The notes below the pieces were generated by a model. That model did no database searches and was not told the DNA's origin. It saw only the letters and a program-made list of their open reading frames with translations. The translations under genes were made by a program, and so were the position numbers. A stretch of 64,000 nt of DNA from Hydractinia symbiolongicarpus (Eukaryota > Cnidaria > Hydrozoa > Anthoathecata > Hydractiniidae), in assembly GCF_029227915.1 (NCBI RefSeq), contig NC_079877.1:36483851-36547850 (forward strand), given 5' to 3'. Positions 1 to 14,157 of this stretch are shown here, in pieces. Position 1 is the stretch's first letter. Every line of letters begins with the position of its first letter.

Positions 1-1237
1 TAATTAAAAAAATTGTTCTGGAAATGAGTTTACTCACAGGGTACTTTCTTTGTATATACTCCACTATACGGGCCAAGCACGGGATTTACGGGAAATCGCG
101 GGTTTTCGTTTGCCGGCGATTAAACTTCTTTTATTCAGCGTCCCATCAAAAATTAAAACATTTTTGAAAACTACAAGTTTCATGCGTTTTAGTGGTGAAA
201 AGATAATTAAAAAAATTGTTCTGGAAATGAGTTTACTCACAGGGTACTTTCTTTGTATATACTCCACTATACGGGCCAAGCACGGGATTTACGGGAAATC
301 GCGGGTTTTCGTTTGCCGGCGATTAAACTTCTTTTATTCAGCGTCCCATCAAAAATTAAAACATTTTTGAAAACTACAAGTCTCATGCGTTTTAGTGGTG
401 AAAAAATAATTTAAAAAATCGTTCGGGAAATGAGTTTACTCCCTGGGTAGTTTCTTTGTATACATTCGACTATACGGCCTAGCTCGGGATTTACGGAAAA
501 TCGCTAGTTTTCGTTTGCCGGCGATTAAACCTCTTTCATTAGGCGTCTCATCAAAAATGAAAACATTTTTGAAAACTACAAGTCTCATGCGTTTTAGTGG
601 CGAAAAAATAATTTAAAAAATCGTTCTGGAAATGAGTTTACTCCCTAAATACTTTCTATGTATACTTTTGACTATACGAGCCGAGTCCGGGATTTACGGG
701 GAAATCGTTGTTTTTCGTTTGCCGGCGATTAAACTTCTTTTATTCAGCGTCTCATCAAAAATGAAAACATTTTTGAAAACTACAAGTCTTATGCGTTTTA
801 GTGGTGAAAAGATAATTTAAAAAATCGTTCTGGAAATGAGTTTACTCACAGGGTACTTTCTTTGTATATATTCGACTATACGGGCCAAGCCCGGGATTTA
901 CGGGAAATCGCGCGTTTTCGTTTGCCGGCGATTAAACTTGTTTTATTCAGCGTCCCATCAAAAATTAAAACATTTTTGAAAACTACAAGTCTCATGCGTT
1001 TTAGTGGTGAAAAAATAATTTAAAAAATCGTTCGGGAAATGAGTTTACTCCCTGGGTAGTTTCTTTGTATACTTTTGACTATACGGGCCGAGTCCGGGAT
1101 TTACGGGAAATCGCGGGTTTTCGTTTGCCAGCGATTAAACTTCTTTTATTCCGCGTCTCATCAAAAATGAAAACATTTTTGAAAACTACAAGTCTCATGC
1201 GTTTTAGTGGTGAAAAGATAATTTAAAAAATCGTTCT
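1..1237 (+). repeat. 17-mer repeat (3453 bp offset), copy 1
   Basis: This segment matches 3454-4690 with no difference that I could see, at an offset of 3453 bp (17 monomers). It probably extends upstream of the window. Diagnostic shared variants include the CTCCACTATAC units, a CTCCCTAAATAC unit at about 641, and ATTAAACTTGTTTT near 931. The first 203 bp are repeated immediately with only one noticed change (AAGTTTCATG to AAGTCTCATG), a fresh single-monomer duplication. The match ends at base 1238 (T here, G at 4691). Confidence 0.85.
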
Positions 1238-3453
1238 TGAAATGAGTTTACTCACAGGGTACTTTCTTTGTTTATACTCGACTATACGGGACAAGCACGG
1301 GATTTACGGGAAATCGCGGGTTTTCGTTTGCCGGCGATTAAACTTCTTTTATTCAGCGTCTCATCAAAAATGAAAACATTCCTGAAAACTACAAGTCTAT
1401 TGCGTTTTAGTGGTGAAAAGATAATTTAAAAAATCTTTCTGGAAATGAGTTTACTCCCTGGGTATTTTCTTTGTATACTTTTGACTATACGGGCCGAGTC
1501 CGGGATTTACGGGAATTCGCGGGTTTTCGTTTGCCGGCGGTTAAATTTCTTTTATTCAGCGTCTCATCAAAAATGAAAACATTTTTGAAAACTACAAGTC
1601 TCATGCGTTTTAGTGGTGAAAAGATAATTTAAAAAATCATTCTGGAAATGAGTTTACTCGCAGGGTACTTTCTTTGTATACTTTCGACTATACGGGCCGA
1701 GTCCGGGATTTACGGGAAATCGCGGGTTTTCGTTTCCCGGCGATTAAACTTCTTTTATTCAGCGTCTCATCAAAAATGGAAACATTTTGAAAAACTACAA
1801 GTCTCATGCGTTTTAGTGGTGAAAAAATAATTTAAAAAATCGTTCGGGAAATGAGTTTACTCCCTGGGTATTTTCTTTGTATACTTTTGACTATACGGGC
1901 CGAGTCCCGGATTTACGGGAATTCGCGGGTTTTTGTTTGCCGGCGATTAAGCTTTTTTTATTCAGCGTCTCATCAAAAATGAAAACATTTTTGAAAACTA
2001 CAAGTCTCATGCGTTTTAGTGGTGAAAAGATAATTTAAAAAATCGTTCTTGAAATGAGTTTACTCACAGGGTACTTTCTTTGTATATACTCGACTATACG
2101 GGCCAAGCACGGGATTTACGGGAATTCGCGGGTTTTTGTTTGCCGGCGATTAAACTTCTTTTATTCAGCGTCTCATCAAAAATGAAAACATTTTTGAAAA
2201 CTACAAGTCTCATGCGTTTTAGTGGTGAAAAGATAATTTAAAAAATCGTTCTGGAAATGAGTTTACTCGCAGGGTACTTTCTTTGTATACTTTCGACTAT
2301 ACGGGCCGAGTCCGGGATTTACGGGAAATCGCGGGTTTTCGTTTGCCGGCGATTAAACTTCTTTTATTCAGCGTCTCATCAAAAATGAAAACTTTTTTGA
2401 AAACTACAAGTCTCATACGCTTTAGTGGTGAAAAGATAATTTAAAAAATCGTTTGGGAAATGAGTTTACTCCCTGGGTATTTTCTTTGTATACTTTTGAC
2501 TATACGGGCCGAGTCCGGGATTCACGGGAATTCGCAGTTTTCGTTTGCCGGCGATTAAACTTCTTTTATTCAGCGTCTCATCAAAAATGAAAACATTTTT
2601 GAAAACTACAAGTCTCGTGCGTTTTAGTGGTGAAAAGATAATTTAAAAAATCGTTCTGGAAATGAGTTTACTCGCAGGGTACTTTCTTTGTATACTATTG
2701 ACTATACGGGCCGAGTCCGGCATTTACGGAAAATCGCGGGTTTTCGTTTGCCGGCGATTAAACTTCTTTTATTCAGCGTCTCATCAAAAATGAAAACATT
2801 TTTTAAAAACTATAAGTCTCATACGTTTTAGTGGTGAAAAAATAATTTAAAAAATCGTTCGGGAAATGAATTTACTCCCTGGGTATTTTCTTTGTATACT
2901 TTTGACTATACGGGCCGAGTCCCAGATTTACGGGAATTCGCGGGTTTTCGTTTGCCAGCGATTAAACTTCTTTTATTCAGCGTCTCATCAAAAATGAAAA
3001 CATTTTTGAAAACTACAAGTCTCATGCGTTTTAGTGGTGAAAAGATAATTTAAAAAATCGTTCTTGAAATGAGTTTACTCACAGGGTACTTTCTTTCTAT
3101 ATATACTCGACTATACGGGCCAAGCACGGGATTTACGGGAAATCGCGGGTTTTCGTTTGCCGGCGATTAAACTTCTTTTATTCAGCGTCTCATCAAAAAT
3201 GAAAACATTTTTGAAAACTACAAGTCTCATGCGTTTTTGTGATGAAAAAATAATTTAAAAAATCGTTCGGGAAATGAGTTTACTCCCTGGGTATTTTCTT
3301 TGTATACTTTTGACTATACGGGCCGAGTCCGGGATTTACGGGAATTCGCGGGTTTTTGTTTGCCGGCGATTAAACTTCTTTTATTCAGCGTCTCATCAAA
3401 AATGAAAACATTTTTGAAAACTACAAGTTTCATGCGTTTTAGTGGTGAAAAGA
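1238..3453 (+). repeat. Interior of the 3453-bp unit: mixed monomers
   Basis: About eleven monomers of several subclasses with no simple alternation. They include CACAGGGTAC...CCAAGCACGGG units, GCAGGGTAC units, and CCCTGGGTATTTT...GAGTCCCGG units. Many carry the EcoRI-type centre GGGAATTCGCGGG. These subclasses resemble those that dominate after about 45 kb more than those of the neighbouring 5-17 kb zone. The TA run reaches CTATATATACTCG near 3098. No gene or unique sequence is present. Confidence 0.8.
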
Positions 3454-4690
3454 TAATTAAAAAAATTGTTCTGGAAATGAGTTTACTCACAGGGTACTTT
3501 CTTTGTATATACTCCACTATACGGGCCAAGCACGGGATTTACGGGAAATCGCGGGTTTTCGTTTGCCGGCGATTAAACTTCTTTTATTCAGCGTCCCATC
3601 AAAAATTAAAACATTTTTGAAAACTACAAGTTTCATGCGTTTTAGTGGTGAAAAGATAATTAAAAAAATTGTTCTGGAAATGAGTTTACTCACAGGGTAC
3701 TTTCTTTGTATATACTCCACTATACGGGCCAAGCACGGGATTTACGGGAAATCGCGGGTTTTCGTTTGCCGGCGATTAAACTTCTTTTATTCAGCGTCCC
3801 ATCAAAAATTAAAACATTTTTGAAAACTACAAGTCTCATGCGTTTTAGTGGTGAAAAAATAATTTAAAAAATCGTTCGGGAAATGAGTTTACTCCCTGGG
3901 TAGTTTCTTTGTATACATTCGACTATACGGCCTAGCTCGGGATTTACGGAAAATCGCTAGTTTTCGTTTGCCGGCGATTAAACCTCTTTCATTAGGCGTC
4001 TCATCAAAAATGAAAACATTTTTGAAAACTACAAGTCTCATGCGTTTTAGTGGCGAAAAAATAATTTAAAAAATCGTTCTGGAAATGAGTTTACTCCCTA
4101 AATACTTTCTATGTATACTTTTGACTATACGAGCCGAGTCCGGGATTTACGGGGAAATCGTTGTTTTTCGTTTGCCGGCGATTAAACTTCTTTTATTCAG
4201 CGTCTCATCAAAAATGAAAACATTTTTGAAAACTACAAGTCTTATGCGTTTTAGTGGTGAAAAGATAATTTAAAAAATCGTTCTGGAAATGAGTTTACTC
4301 ACAGGGTACTTTCTTTGTATATATTCGACTATACGGGCCAAGCCCGGGATTTACGGGAAATCGCGCGTTTTCGTTTGCCGGCGATTAAACTTGTTTTATT
4401 CAGCGTCCCATCAAAAATTAAAACATTTTTGAAAACTACAAGTCTCATGCGTTTTAGTGGTGAAAAAATAATTTAAAAAATCGTTCGGGAAATGAGTTTA
4501 CTCCCTGGGTAGTTTCTTTGTATACTTTTGACTATACGGGCCGAGTCCGGGATTTACGGGAAATCGCGGGTTTTCGTTTGCCAGCGATTAAACTTCTTTT
4601 ATTCCGCGTCTCATCAAAAATGAAAACATTTTTGAAAACTACAAGTCTCATGCGTTTTAGTGGTGAAAAGATAATTTAAAAAATCGTTCT
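3454..4690 (+). repeat. 17-mer repeat (3453 bp offset), copy 2 (partial)
   Basis: This is the second copy of 1-1237, identical by eye, including rare variants such as CTATGTATAC and GGGGAAATCGTTG. After 4690 the sequence no longer follows copy 1 and passes into the alternating dimer zone, so the copy covers about six of the seventeen monomers. Two nearly identical 203-bp units sit back to back at its start. Confidence 0.85.
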
Positions 4691-7600
4691 GGAAATGAGT
4701 TTACTCACAGGGTACTTTCTTTGTATATATTCGACTATACGGGCCAAGCCCGGGATTTACAGGAAATCGCGCGTTTTCGTTTGCCGGCGATTAAACATCT
4801 TTTATTCAGCGTCCCATCAAAAATTAAAACATTTTTGAAAACTACAAGTCTCATGCCTTCTAGTGGTGAAAAAATAATTTAAAAAAACGTTCGGGAAATT
4901 AGTTTACTCCCTGGGTACTTTCTTTGTATACATTCGACTATACGGCCTAGCTCGGGATTTACGGAAAATCGCTAGTTTTCGTTTGCCGGCGATTAAACCT
5001 CTTTCATTAGGCGTCTCATCAAAAATGAAAACATTTTTGAAAACTACAAGTCTCATGCGTTTTAGTGGCGAAAAAATAATTTTAAAAATCGTTCTGGAAA
5101 TGAGTTTACTCCCTAAATACTTTCTATGTATACTTTTGACTATACGAGCCGAGTCCGGGATTTACGGGGAAATCGTTGTTTTTCGTTTGCCGGCGATTAA
5201 ACTTCTTTTATTCAGCGTCTCATCAAAAATGAAAACATTTTTGAAAACTACAAGTCTTATGCGTTTTAGTGGTGAAAAGATAATTTAAAAAATCGTTCTG
5301 GAAATGAGTTTACTCACAGGGTACTTTCTTTGTATATATTCGACTATACGGGCCAAGCCCGGGATTTACGGGAAATCGCGCGTTTTCGTTTGCCGGCGAT
5401 TAAACTTCTTTTATTCAGCGTCCCATCAAAAATTAAAACATTTTTGAAAACTACAAGTCTCATGCGTTTTAGTGGTGAAAAGATAATTTAAAAAATCGTT
5501 CTGGAAATGAGTTTACTCACAGGGTACTTTCTTTGTATATATTCGACTATACGGGCCAAGCCCGGGATTTACGGGAAATCGCGCGTTTTCGTTTGCCGGC
5601 GATTAAACTTCTTTTATTCAGCGTCCCATCAAAAATCAAAACATTTTTGAAAACTACAAGTCTTATGCCTTCTAGTGGTGAAAAAATAATTTAAAAAAAC
5701 GTTCGGGAAATTAGTTTACTCCCTGGGTACTTTCTTTGTATACATTCGACTATACGGCCTAGCTCGGGATTTACGGAAAATCGCTAGTTTTCGTTTGCCG
5801 GCGATTAAACCTCTTTCATTAGGCGTCTCATCAAAAATGAAAACATTTTTGAAAACTACAAGTCTCATGCGTTTTAGTGGCGAAAAAATAATTTAAAAAA
5901 TCGTTCTGGAAATGAGTTTACTCCCTAAATACTTTCTATGTATACTTTTGACTATACGGGCCGAGTCCGGGAATTACGGGAAATCGTTGTTTTTCGTTTG
6001 CTGGCGATTAAACTTCTTTTATTCAGCGTCTCATCAAAAATGAAATCATTTTTGAAAACTACAAGTCTCATGCGTTTTAGTGGTGAAAAGATAATTTAAA
6101 AAATCGTTCTGGAAAGGAGTTTACTCACAGGGTACTTTCTTTGTATATATTCGACTGTACGGGCCAAGCCCGGGATTTACGGAAAACCGCGCGTTTTCGT
6201 TTGCCGGCGATTAAACTTCTTTCATTAGGCGTCTCATCAAAAATGAAAACATTTTTGAAAACTACAAGTCTCATGCGTTTTAGTTGCGAAAAAATAATTT
6301 AAAAAATCGTTCTGGAAAAGAGTTTACTCCCTGAGTACTTTCTTTGTATACTATTGACTATACGAGCCGAGTCCGGGATTTACGGGAAATCGTTGGTTTT
6401 CGTTTGCCGGCGATTAAACTCCTTTTATTCAGCGTCTTATCAAAAATGAAAACATTTTTGAAAACTACAAGTCTTATGCGTTTTAGTGGTGAAAAAATAA
6501 TTTAAAAAATCGTTTGGGAAATGAGTTTACTCCCTGGGTAGTTTATTTGTATACTTTTGACTATACGGGCCGAGTCCGGGATTTACGGGAAATCGCGGGT
6601 TTTCGTTTGCCAGCGATTAAACTTCTTTTATTCCGCGTCTCATCAAAAATGAAAACATTTTTGAAAACTACAAGTCTCATGCGTTTTAGTGGTGAAAAGA
6701 TAATTTAAAAAATCGTTCTGGAAATGAGTTTACTCACAGGGTACTTTCTTTGTATATATTCGACTATACGGGCCAAGCCCGGGATTTACGGGAAATTGCG
6801 CGTTTTCGTTTGCCGGCGATTAAACTTCTTTTATCCAGCGTCCCATCAAAAATTAAAACATTTTTGAAAACTAAAAGTCTCATGCGTTTTAGTTGCGAAA
6901 AAATAATTTAAAAAATCGTTCTGGAAATGAGTTTACTCCCTGAGTACATTCTTTGTATACTATTGACTATACGAGCCGAGTCCGGGATTTACGGGAAATC
7001 GTTGGTTTTCTTTGCCGGCGATTAAACTTCTTTTATTCAGCGTCTCATCAAAAATGAAAACATTTTTGAAAACTACAAGTCTTATGCGTTTTAGTGGTGA
7101 AAAAATAATTTAAAAAATCGTTTGGGAAATGAGTTTACTCCCTGGGTAGTTTCTTTGTATACTTTTGACTATACGGGACGAGTCCGGGATTTACGGGAAA
7201 TCGCGGGTTTTCGTTTGCCAGCGATTAAACTTCTTTTATTCCGCGTCTCATCAAAAATGAAAACATTTTTGAAAACTACAAGTCTCATGCGTTTTAGTGG
7301 TGAAAAGATAATTTAAAAAATCGTTCTGGAAATGAGTTTACTCACAGGGTACTTTCTTTGTATATATTCGACTATACGGGCCAAGCCCGGGATTTACGGG
7401 AAATCGCGCGTTTTCGTTTGCCGGCGATTAAACTTCTTTTATTCAGCGTCCCATCAAAAATTAAAACATTTTTGAAAACTACAAGTCTCATGCGTTTTAG
7501 TGGTGAAAAAATAATTTAAAAAATCGTTCGGGAAATGAGTTTACTCCCTGGGTAGTTTCTTTGTATACTTTTGACTATACGGGCCGAGTCCGGGATTTAC

Positions 7601-7911
7601 GGGAAATCGCGGGTTTTCGTTTGCCAGCGATTAAACTTCTTTTATTCCGCGTCTCATCAAAAATGAAAACATTTTTGAAAATACAAGTCTCGTGCGTTTT
7701 AGTGGTGAAAAGATAATTTAAAAAATGGTTCTGGAAATGAGTTTCCTCACAGGGTACTTTCTTTGTATATATTCGACTATACGGGCCAAGCCCGGGATTT
7801 ACGGGAAATCGCGCGTTTTCGTTTGCCGGCGATTAAACTTCTTTTATTCAGCGTCCCATCAAAAATTAAAACATTTTTGAAAACTACAAGCCTCATGCCT
7901 TCTAGTGGTAA

Positions 7912-10382
7912 AAAAATAATTTAAAAAAACGTTCGGGAAATTAGTTTACTCCCTGGGTACTTTCTTTGTATACATTCGACTATACGGGCCTAGCTCGGGA
8001 TTTACGGAAAATCGCTAGTTTTCGTTTGCCGGCGATTAAACCTCTTTCATTAGGCGTCTCATCAAAAATGAAAACATTTTTGAAAACTACAAGTCTCATG
8101 CGTTTTAGTGGCGAAAAAATAATTTAAAAAATCGTTCTGGAAATGAGTTTACTCCCTGAGTACTTTCTTTGTATACTTTTGACTATACGAGCCGAGTCCG
8201 GGATTTACGGGAAATCGTTGTTTTTCGTTTGCCGGCGATTAAACTTCTTTTATTCAGCGTCTCATCAAAAATGAAAACATTTTTGAAAACTACAAGTCTT
8301 ATGCCTTTTAGTGGTGAAAAAATAATTTAAAAAAATCGTTCGGGAAATGAGTTTACTCCCTGGGTAGTTTCTTTGTATACTTTTGACTATACGGGCCGAG
8401 TCCGGGATTTACGGGAAATCGCGAGTTTTCGTTTCCCAGCGATTAAACTTCTTTTATTCCGCGTCTTATCAAAAATGAAAACATTTTTGAAAACTACAAG
8501 TCTCATGCGTTTTAGTGGTGAAAAGATAATTTAAAAAATCGTTCTGGAAATGAGTTTACTCACAGGGTACTTTCTTTGTATATATTCGACTATACGGGCC
8601 AAGCCCGGGATTTACGGGAAATTGCGCGTTTTCGTTTACCGGCGATTAAACTTCTTTTATTCAGCGTCCCATCAAAAATTAAAACATTTTTGAAAACTAC
8701 AAGTCTCATGCGTTTTAGTGGTGAAAAAATAATTTAAAAAATCGTTCGGGAAATGAGTTTACTCCCTGGGTAGTTTCTTTGTATACTTTTGACTATACGG
8801 GCCTAGTCCGGGATTTACGGGAAATCGCGGGTTTTCGTTTGCCAGCGATTAAACTTCTTTTATTCCGCGTCTAATCAAAAATGAAAACATTTTTGAAAAC
8901 TACAAGTCTTATGCGTTTTAGTGGTGAAAAGATAATTTAAAAAATCGTTCTGGAAATGAGTTTACTCACAGGGTACTTTCTTTGTATATATATTCGACTA
9001 TACGGGCCAAGCCCGGGATTTACGGGAAACCGCGCGTTTTCGTTTGCCGGCGATTAAACTTCTTTTATTCAGCGTCCCATCAAAAATTAAAACATTTTTC
9101 AAAACTACAAGTCTCATGCGTTTTAGTGGTGAAAAAATAATTTAAAAAATCGTTCGGGAAATTAGTTTACTCCCTGGGTACTTTATTTGTATACATTCGA
9201 CTATACGGGCTAGCTCGGGATTTACGGAAAATCGCTAGTTTTCGTTTGCCGGCGATTAAACCTCTTTCATTAGGCGTCTCATCAAAAATGAAAACATTTT
9301 TGAAAACTACAAGTCTCATGCGTTTTAGTGGCGAAAAAATAATTTAAAAAATCGTTCTGGAAATGAGTTTACTCCCTGAGTACTTTCTTTGTATACTTTT
9401 GACTATACGAGCCGAGTCCGGGATTTACGGGAAATCGTTGTTTTTCGTTTGCCGGCGATTAAACTTCTTTTATTCAGCGTCTCATCAAAAATGAAAACAT
9501 TTTTAAAAACTACAAGTCTTATGCCTTTTAGTGGTGAAAAAATAATTTAAAAAAATCGTTCGGGGAATGAGTTTACTCCCTGGGTAGTTTCTTTGTATAC
9601 TTTTGACTATACGGGCCGAGTCCGGGATTTACGGGAAATCGCGAGTTTTCGTTTGCCAGCGATTAAACTTCTTTTATTCCGCGTCTTATCAAAAATGAAA
9701 ACATTTTTGAAAACTACAAGTCTCATGCGTTTTAGTGGTGAAAAGATAATTTAAAAAATCGTTCTGGAATAGAGTTTACTCACAGGGTACTTTCTTTGTA
9801 TATATTCGACTATACGGGCCAAGCCCGGGATTTACGGGAAATCGCGCGTTTTCGTTTGCCGGCGATTAAACTTCTTTTATTCAGCGTCCCATCAAAAATT
9901 AAAACATTTTTGAAAACTACAAGTCTCATGCGTTTTAGTGGTGAAAAAATAATTTAAAAAATCGTTCGGGAAATGAGTTTACTCCCTGGGTAGTTTCTTT
10001 GTATACTTTTGACTATACGGGCCTAGTCCGGGATTTACGGGAAATCGCGGGTTTTCGTTTGCCAGCGATTAAACTTCTTTTATTCCGCGTCTAATCAAAA
10101 ATGAAAACATTTTTGAAAACTACAAGTCTCATGCGTTTTAGTGGTGAAAAGATAATTTAAAAAATCGTTCTGGAAATGAGTTTACTCACAGGGTACTTTC
10201 TTTGTATATATATTCGACTATACGGGCCAAGCCCGGGATTTACGGGAAACCGCGCGTTTTCGTTTGCCGGCGATTAAACTTCTTTTATTCAGCGTCCCAT
10301 CAAAAATTAAAACATTTTTGAAAACTACAAGTCTCATGCGTTTTAGTGGTGAAAAAATAATTTAAAAAATCGTTCGGGAAAT
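7912..10382 (+). repeat. Tandem 6-mer duplication, about 1220 bp offset, diverged
   Basis: Approximately 7912-9162 matches 9133-10382 at an offset of 1220-1221 bp. The offset changes by one base at a CGGGCC to CGGGC deletion near 9210. Several substitutions separate the copies, including AATGAG to ATAGAG near 9770 and GTCTTATG to GTCTCATG near 8910/10130. It is therefore older than the nearly perfect duplications further right. The ends are given to within a few tens of bases. Confidence 0.7.
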
Positions 10383-11277
10383 GAGTTTACTTCCTAGATA
10401 CTTTCTTTGTATACTTTTGGCTATACGGGCCTAGTCCGGGATTTACGGGAATTCGCGGGTTTTCGTTTGCCGGCGATTAAACTTCTTTTATTCAGCGTCT
10501 CATCAAAAATGAAAACATTTTTGAAAACTACAAGTCTCATGCGTTTTAGTGGTGAAAAGATAATTTAAAAAATCGTTCTGGAAATGAGTTTACTCGCAGG
10601 GTACTTTCTTTGTATACTTTCGACTATACGGGCCGAGTCCGGGATTTACGGGAAATCGCGGGTTTTCGTTTGTCGGCGATTAAACTTCTTTTATTCCGCG
10701 TCTGGTCAAAAATGAAAACATTTTTGAAAACTACAAGTCTCATGCGTTTTAGTGGTGAAAAGATAATTTAAAAAATCGTTCTGGAAATGAGTTTACTCGC
10801 AGGGTACTTTCTTTGTATACTTTCGACTATACGGGCCGAGTCCGGGATTTACGGAAAATCGCAGGTTTTCGTTTGCCGGCGATTAAACTTCTTTTATTCA
10901 GCGTCTCATCAAAAATGAAAACATTTTTGAAAACTACAAGTCTCATGCGTTTTTATGGTGAAAAGATAATTTAAAAAATCGTTCGGGAAATGAGTTTACT
11001 CCCTGGGTAGTTTCTTTGTATACTTTTGACTATACGGGCCGAGTCCGGGATTTACGGGAAATCGCGGGTTTTCGTTTGCCAGCGATTAAACTTCTTTTAT
11101 TCCGCGTCTCATCAAAAATGAAAACATTTTTGAAAACTACAAGTCTCATGCGTTTTAGTGGTGAAAAGATAATTTAAAAAATCGTTCTGGAAATGAGTTT
11201 ACTCACAGGGTACTTTCTTTGTATATATTTGACTATACGGGCCAAGCCCGGGATTTACGGGAAATCGCGCGTTTTGG

Positions 11278-12531
11278 TTTGCCGGCGATTAAACTTCTTT
11301 TATTCAGCGTCCCATCAAAAATTAAAACATTTTTGAAAACTACAAGTCTCATGCGTTTTAGTGGTGAAAAAATAATTTAAAAAATCGTTCGGGAAATGAG
11401 TTTACTCCCTGGGTAGTTTCTTTGTATACTTTTGACTATACGGGCCGAGTCCGGGATTTACGGGAAATCGCGGGTTTTCGTTTGCCAGCGATTAAACTTC
11501 TTTTATTCCGCGTCTCATCAAAAATGAAAACATTTTTGAAAACTACAAGTCTCATGCGTTTTAGTGGTGAAAAGATAATTTAAAAAATCGTTCTGGAAAT
11601 GAGTTTACTCACAGGGTACTTTCTTTGTATATACTCGACTATACGGGCCAAGCCCGGGATTTACGGGAAATCGCGCGTTTTCGTTTGCCGGCGATTAAAC
11701 TTCTTTTATTCAGCGTCCCATCAAAAATTAAAACATTTTTGAAAACTACAAGTCTCATGCGTTTTAGTGGTGAAAAAATAATTTAAAAAATCGTTCGGGA
11801 AATGAGTTTACTCCCTGGGTAGTTTCTTTGTATACTTTTGACTATACGGGCCTAGTCCGGGATTTACGGGAAATCGCGGGTTTTCGTTTGCCAGCGATTA
11901 AACTTCTTTTATTCCGCGTCTAATCAAAAATGAAAACATTTTTGAAAACTACAAGTCTCATGCGTTTTAGTGGTGAAAAGATAATTTATAAAATCGTTCT
12001 GGAAATGAGTTTACTCACAGGGTACTTTCTTTGTATATATATTCGACTATACGGGCCAAGACCGGGATTTACGGGAAACCGCGCGTTTTCGTTTGCCGGC
12101 GATTAAACTTCTTTTATTCAGCGTCTCATCAAAAATTAAAACATTTTTGAAAACTACAAGTCTCATGCGTTTTAGTGGTGAAAAAATAATTCAAAAAATC
12201 GTTCGGGAAATGAGTTTACTCCCTAGATACTTTCTTTGTATACTTTTGGCTATACGGGCCGAGTCCGTGATTTACGGGAATTCGCGGGTTTTCGTTTGCC
12301 GGCGATTAAACTTCTTTTATTCAGCGTCTCATCAAAAATGAAAACATTTTTGAAAACTACAAGTCTCATGCGTTTTAGTGGTGAAAAGATAATTTAAAAG
12401 ATCGTTCTGGAAATGAGTTTACTCGCAGGGTACTTTCTTTGTATACTTTCGACTATACGGGCCGAGTCCGGGATTTACGGGAAATCGCGGGTTTTCGTTT
12501 GCCGGCGATTAAACTTCTTTTATTCAGCGTC
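11278..12531 (+). repeat. 8-mer offset (1626 bp) repeat, copy 1
   Basis: Matches 12904-14157 at an offset of 1626 bp (8 monomers). Shared rare markers are AATTTATAAAATCG (near 11985 and 13611), CCAAGACCGGG, the CTAATCAAAAATG unit and the CCGTGATTTACGG unit. I noticed a handful of substitutions. Within this stretch the CCGTGATTTACGG unit is duplicated again at about 405 bp (near 12265 and 12671). Confidence 0.75.
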
Positions 12532-12903
12532 CCATCAAAAATTAAAACATTTTTGAAAACTACAAGTCTCATGCGTTTTAGTGGTGAAAAAATAATTTAA
12601 AAAATCGTTCGGGAAATGAGTTTACTCCCTAGATACTTTCTTTGTATACTTTTGGCTATACGGGCCGAGTCCGTGATTTACGGGAATTCGCGGGTTTTCG
12701 TTTGCCGGCGATTAAACTTCTTTTATTCAGCGTCTCATCAAAAATGAAAACATTTTTGAAAACTACAAGTCTCATGCGTTTTAGTGGTGAAAAGATAATT
12801 TAAAAGATCGTTCTGGAAATGAGTTTACTCGCAGGGTACTTTCTTTGTATACTTTCGACTATACGGGCCGAGTCCGGGATTTACGGGAAATCGCGGGTTT
12901 TCG

Positions 12904-14157
12904 TTTGCCGGCGATTAAACTTCTTTTATTCAGCGTCCCATCAAAAATTAAAACATTTTTGAAAACTACAAGTCTCATGCGTTTTAGTGGTGAAAAAATA
13001 ATTTAAAAAATCGTTCGGGAAATGAGTTTACTCCCTGGGTAGTTTCTTTGTATACTTTTGACTATACGGGCCGAGTCCGGGATTTACGGGAAATCGCGGG
13101 TTTTCGTTTGCCAGCGATTAAACTTCTTTTATTCCGCGTCTCATCAAAAATGAAAACATTTTTGAAAACTACAAGTCTCATGCGTTTTAGTGGTGAAAAG
13201 ATAATTTAAAAAATCGTTCTGGAAATGAGTTTACTCACAGGATACTTTCTTTGTATATACTCGACTATACGGGCCAAGCCCGGGATTTACGGGAAATCGC
13301 GCGTTTTCGTTTGCCGGCGATTAAACTTCTTTTATTCAGCGTCCGATCAAAAATTAAAACATTTTTGAAAACTACAAGTCTCATGCGTTTTAGTGGTGAA
13401 AAAATTATTTAAAAAATCGTTCGGGAAATGAGTTTACTCCCTGGGTAGTTTCTTTGTATACTTTTGACTATACGGGCCTAGTCCGGGATTTACGGGAAAT
13501 CGCGGGTTTTCGTTTGCCAGCGATTAAACTTCTTTTATTCCTCGTCTAATCAAAAATGAAAACATTTTTGAAAACTACAAGTCTCATGCGTTTTAGTGGT
13601 GAAAAGATAATTTATAAAATCGTTCTGGAAATGAGTTTACTCACAGGGTACTTTCTTTGTATATATATTCGACTATACGGGCCAAGACCGGGATTTACGG
13701 GAAACCGCGCGTTTTCGTTTGCCGGCGATTAAACTTCTTTTATTCAGCGTCCCATCAAAAATTAAAACATTTTTGAAAACTACAAGTCTCATGCGTTTTA
13801 GTGGTGAAAAAATAATTTAAAAAATCGTTCGGGAAATGAGTTTACTCCCTAGATACTTTCTTTGTATACTTTTGGCTATACGGGCTGAGTCCGTGATTTA
13901 CGGGAATTCGCGGGTTTTCGTTTGCCGGCGATTAAACTTCTTTTATTCAGCGTCTCATCAAAAATGAAAACATTTTTGAAAACTACAAGTCTCATGCGTT
14001 TTAGTGGTGAAAAGATAATTTAAAAGATCGTTCTGGAAATGAGTTTACTCGCAGGGTACTTTCTTTGTATACTTTCGACTATACGGGCCGAGTCCGGGAT
14101 TTACGGGAAATTGCGGGTTTTCGTTTGCCGGCGATTAAACTTCTTTTATTCAGCGTC
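12904..14157 (+). repeat. 8-mer offset (1626 bp) repeat, copy 2
   Basis: Second copy of 11278-12531. Differences seen include CAGGGTAC to CAGGATAC near 13250 and GTCCCATC to GTCCGATC near 13345. A related CCGTGATTTACGG unit recurs 77 monomers away at about 29520, so this block also has long-range relatives. Confidence 0.75.

Noticed and set aside
50-370. Open reading frames of about 60-106 codons on the + strand (also at 3300, 3503, 4983, 21170, 26445 and others)
   Set aside because: They are translations across one to two satellite monomers. They recur with the repeat, exist only where a stop codon is lost by a single change (for example AATTTAAA to AATTAAAA or AATTTTAA), have no recognisable domain, and 203 bp is not a multiple of three so the frame cannot persist.
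3314-3732. Antisense 71-codon open reading frames
   Set aside because: Same cause: reverse-strand reading of one monomer, repeated at 64, 3314 and 3517, with no coding signature.
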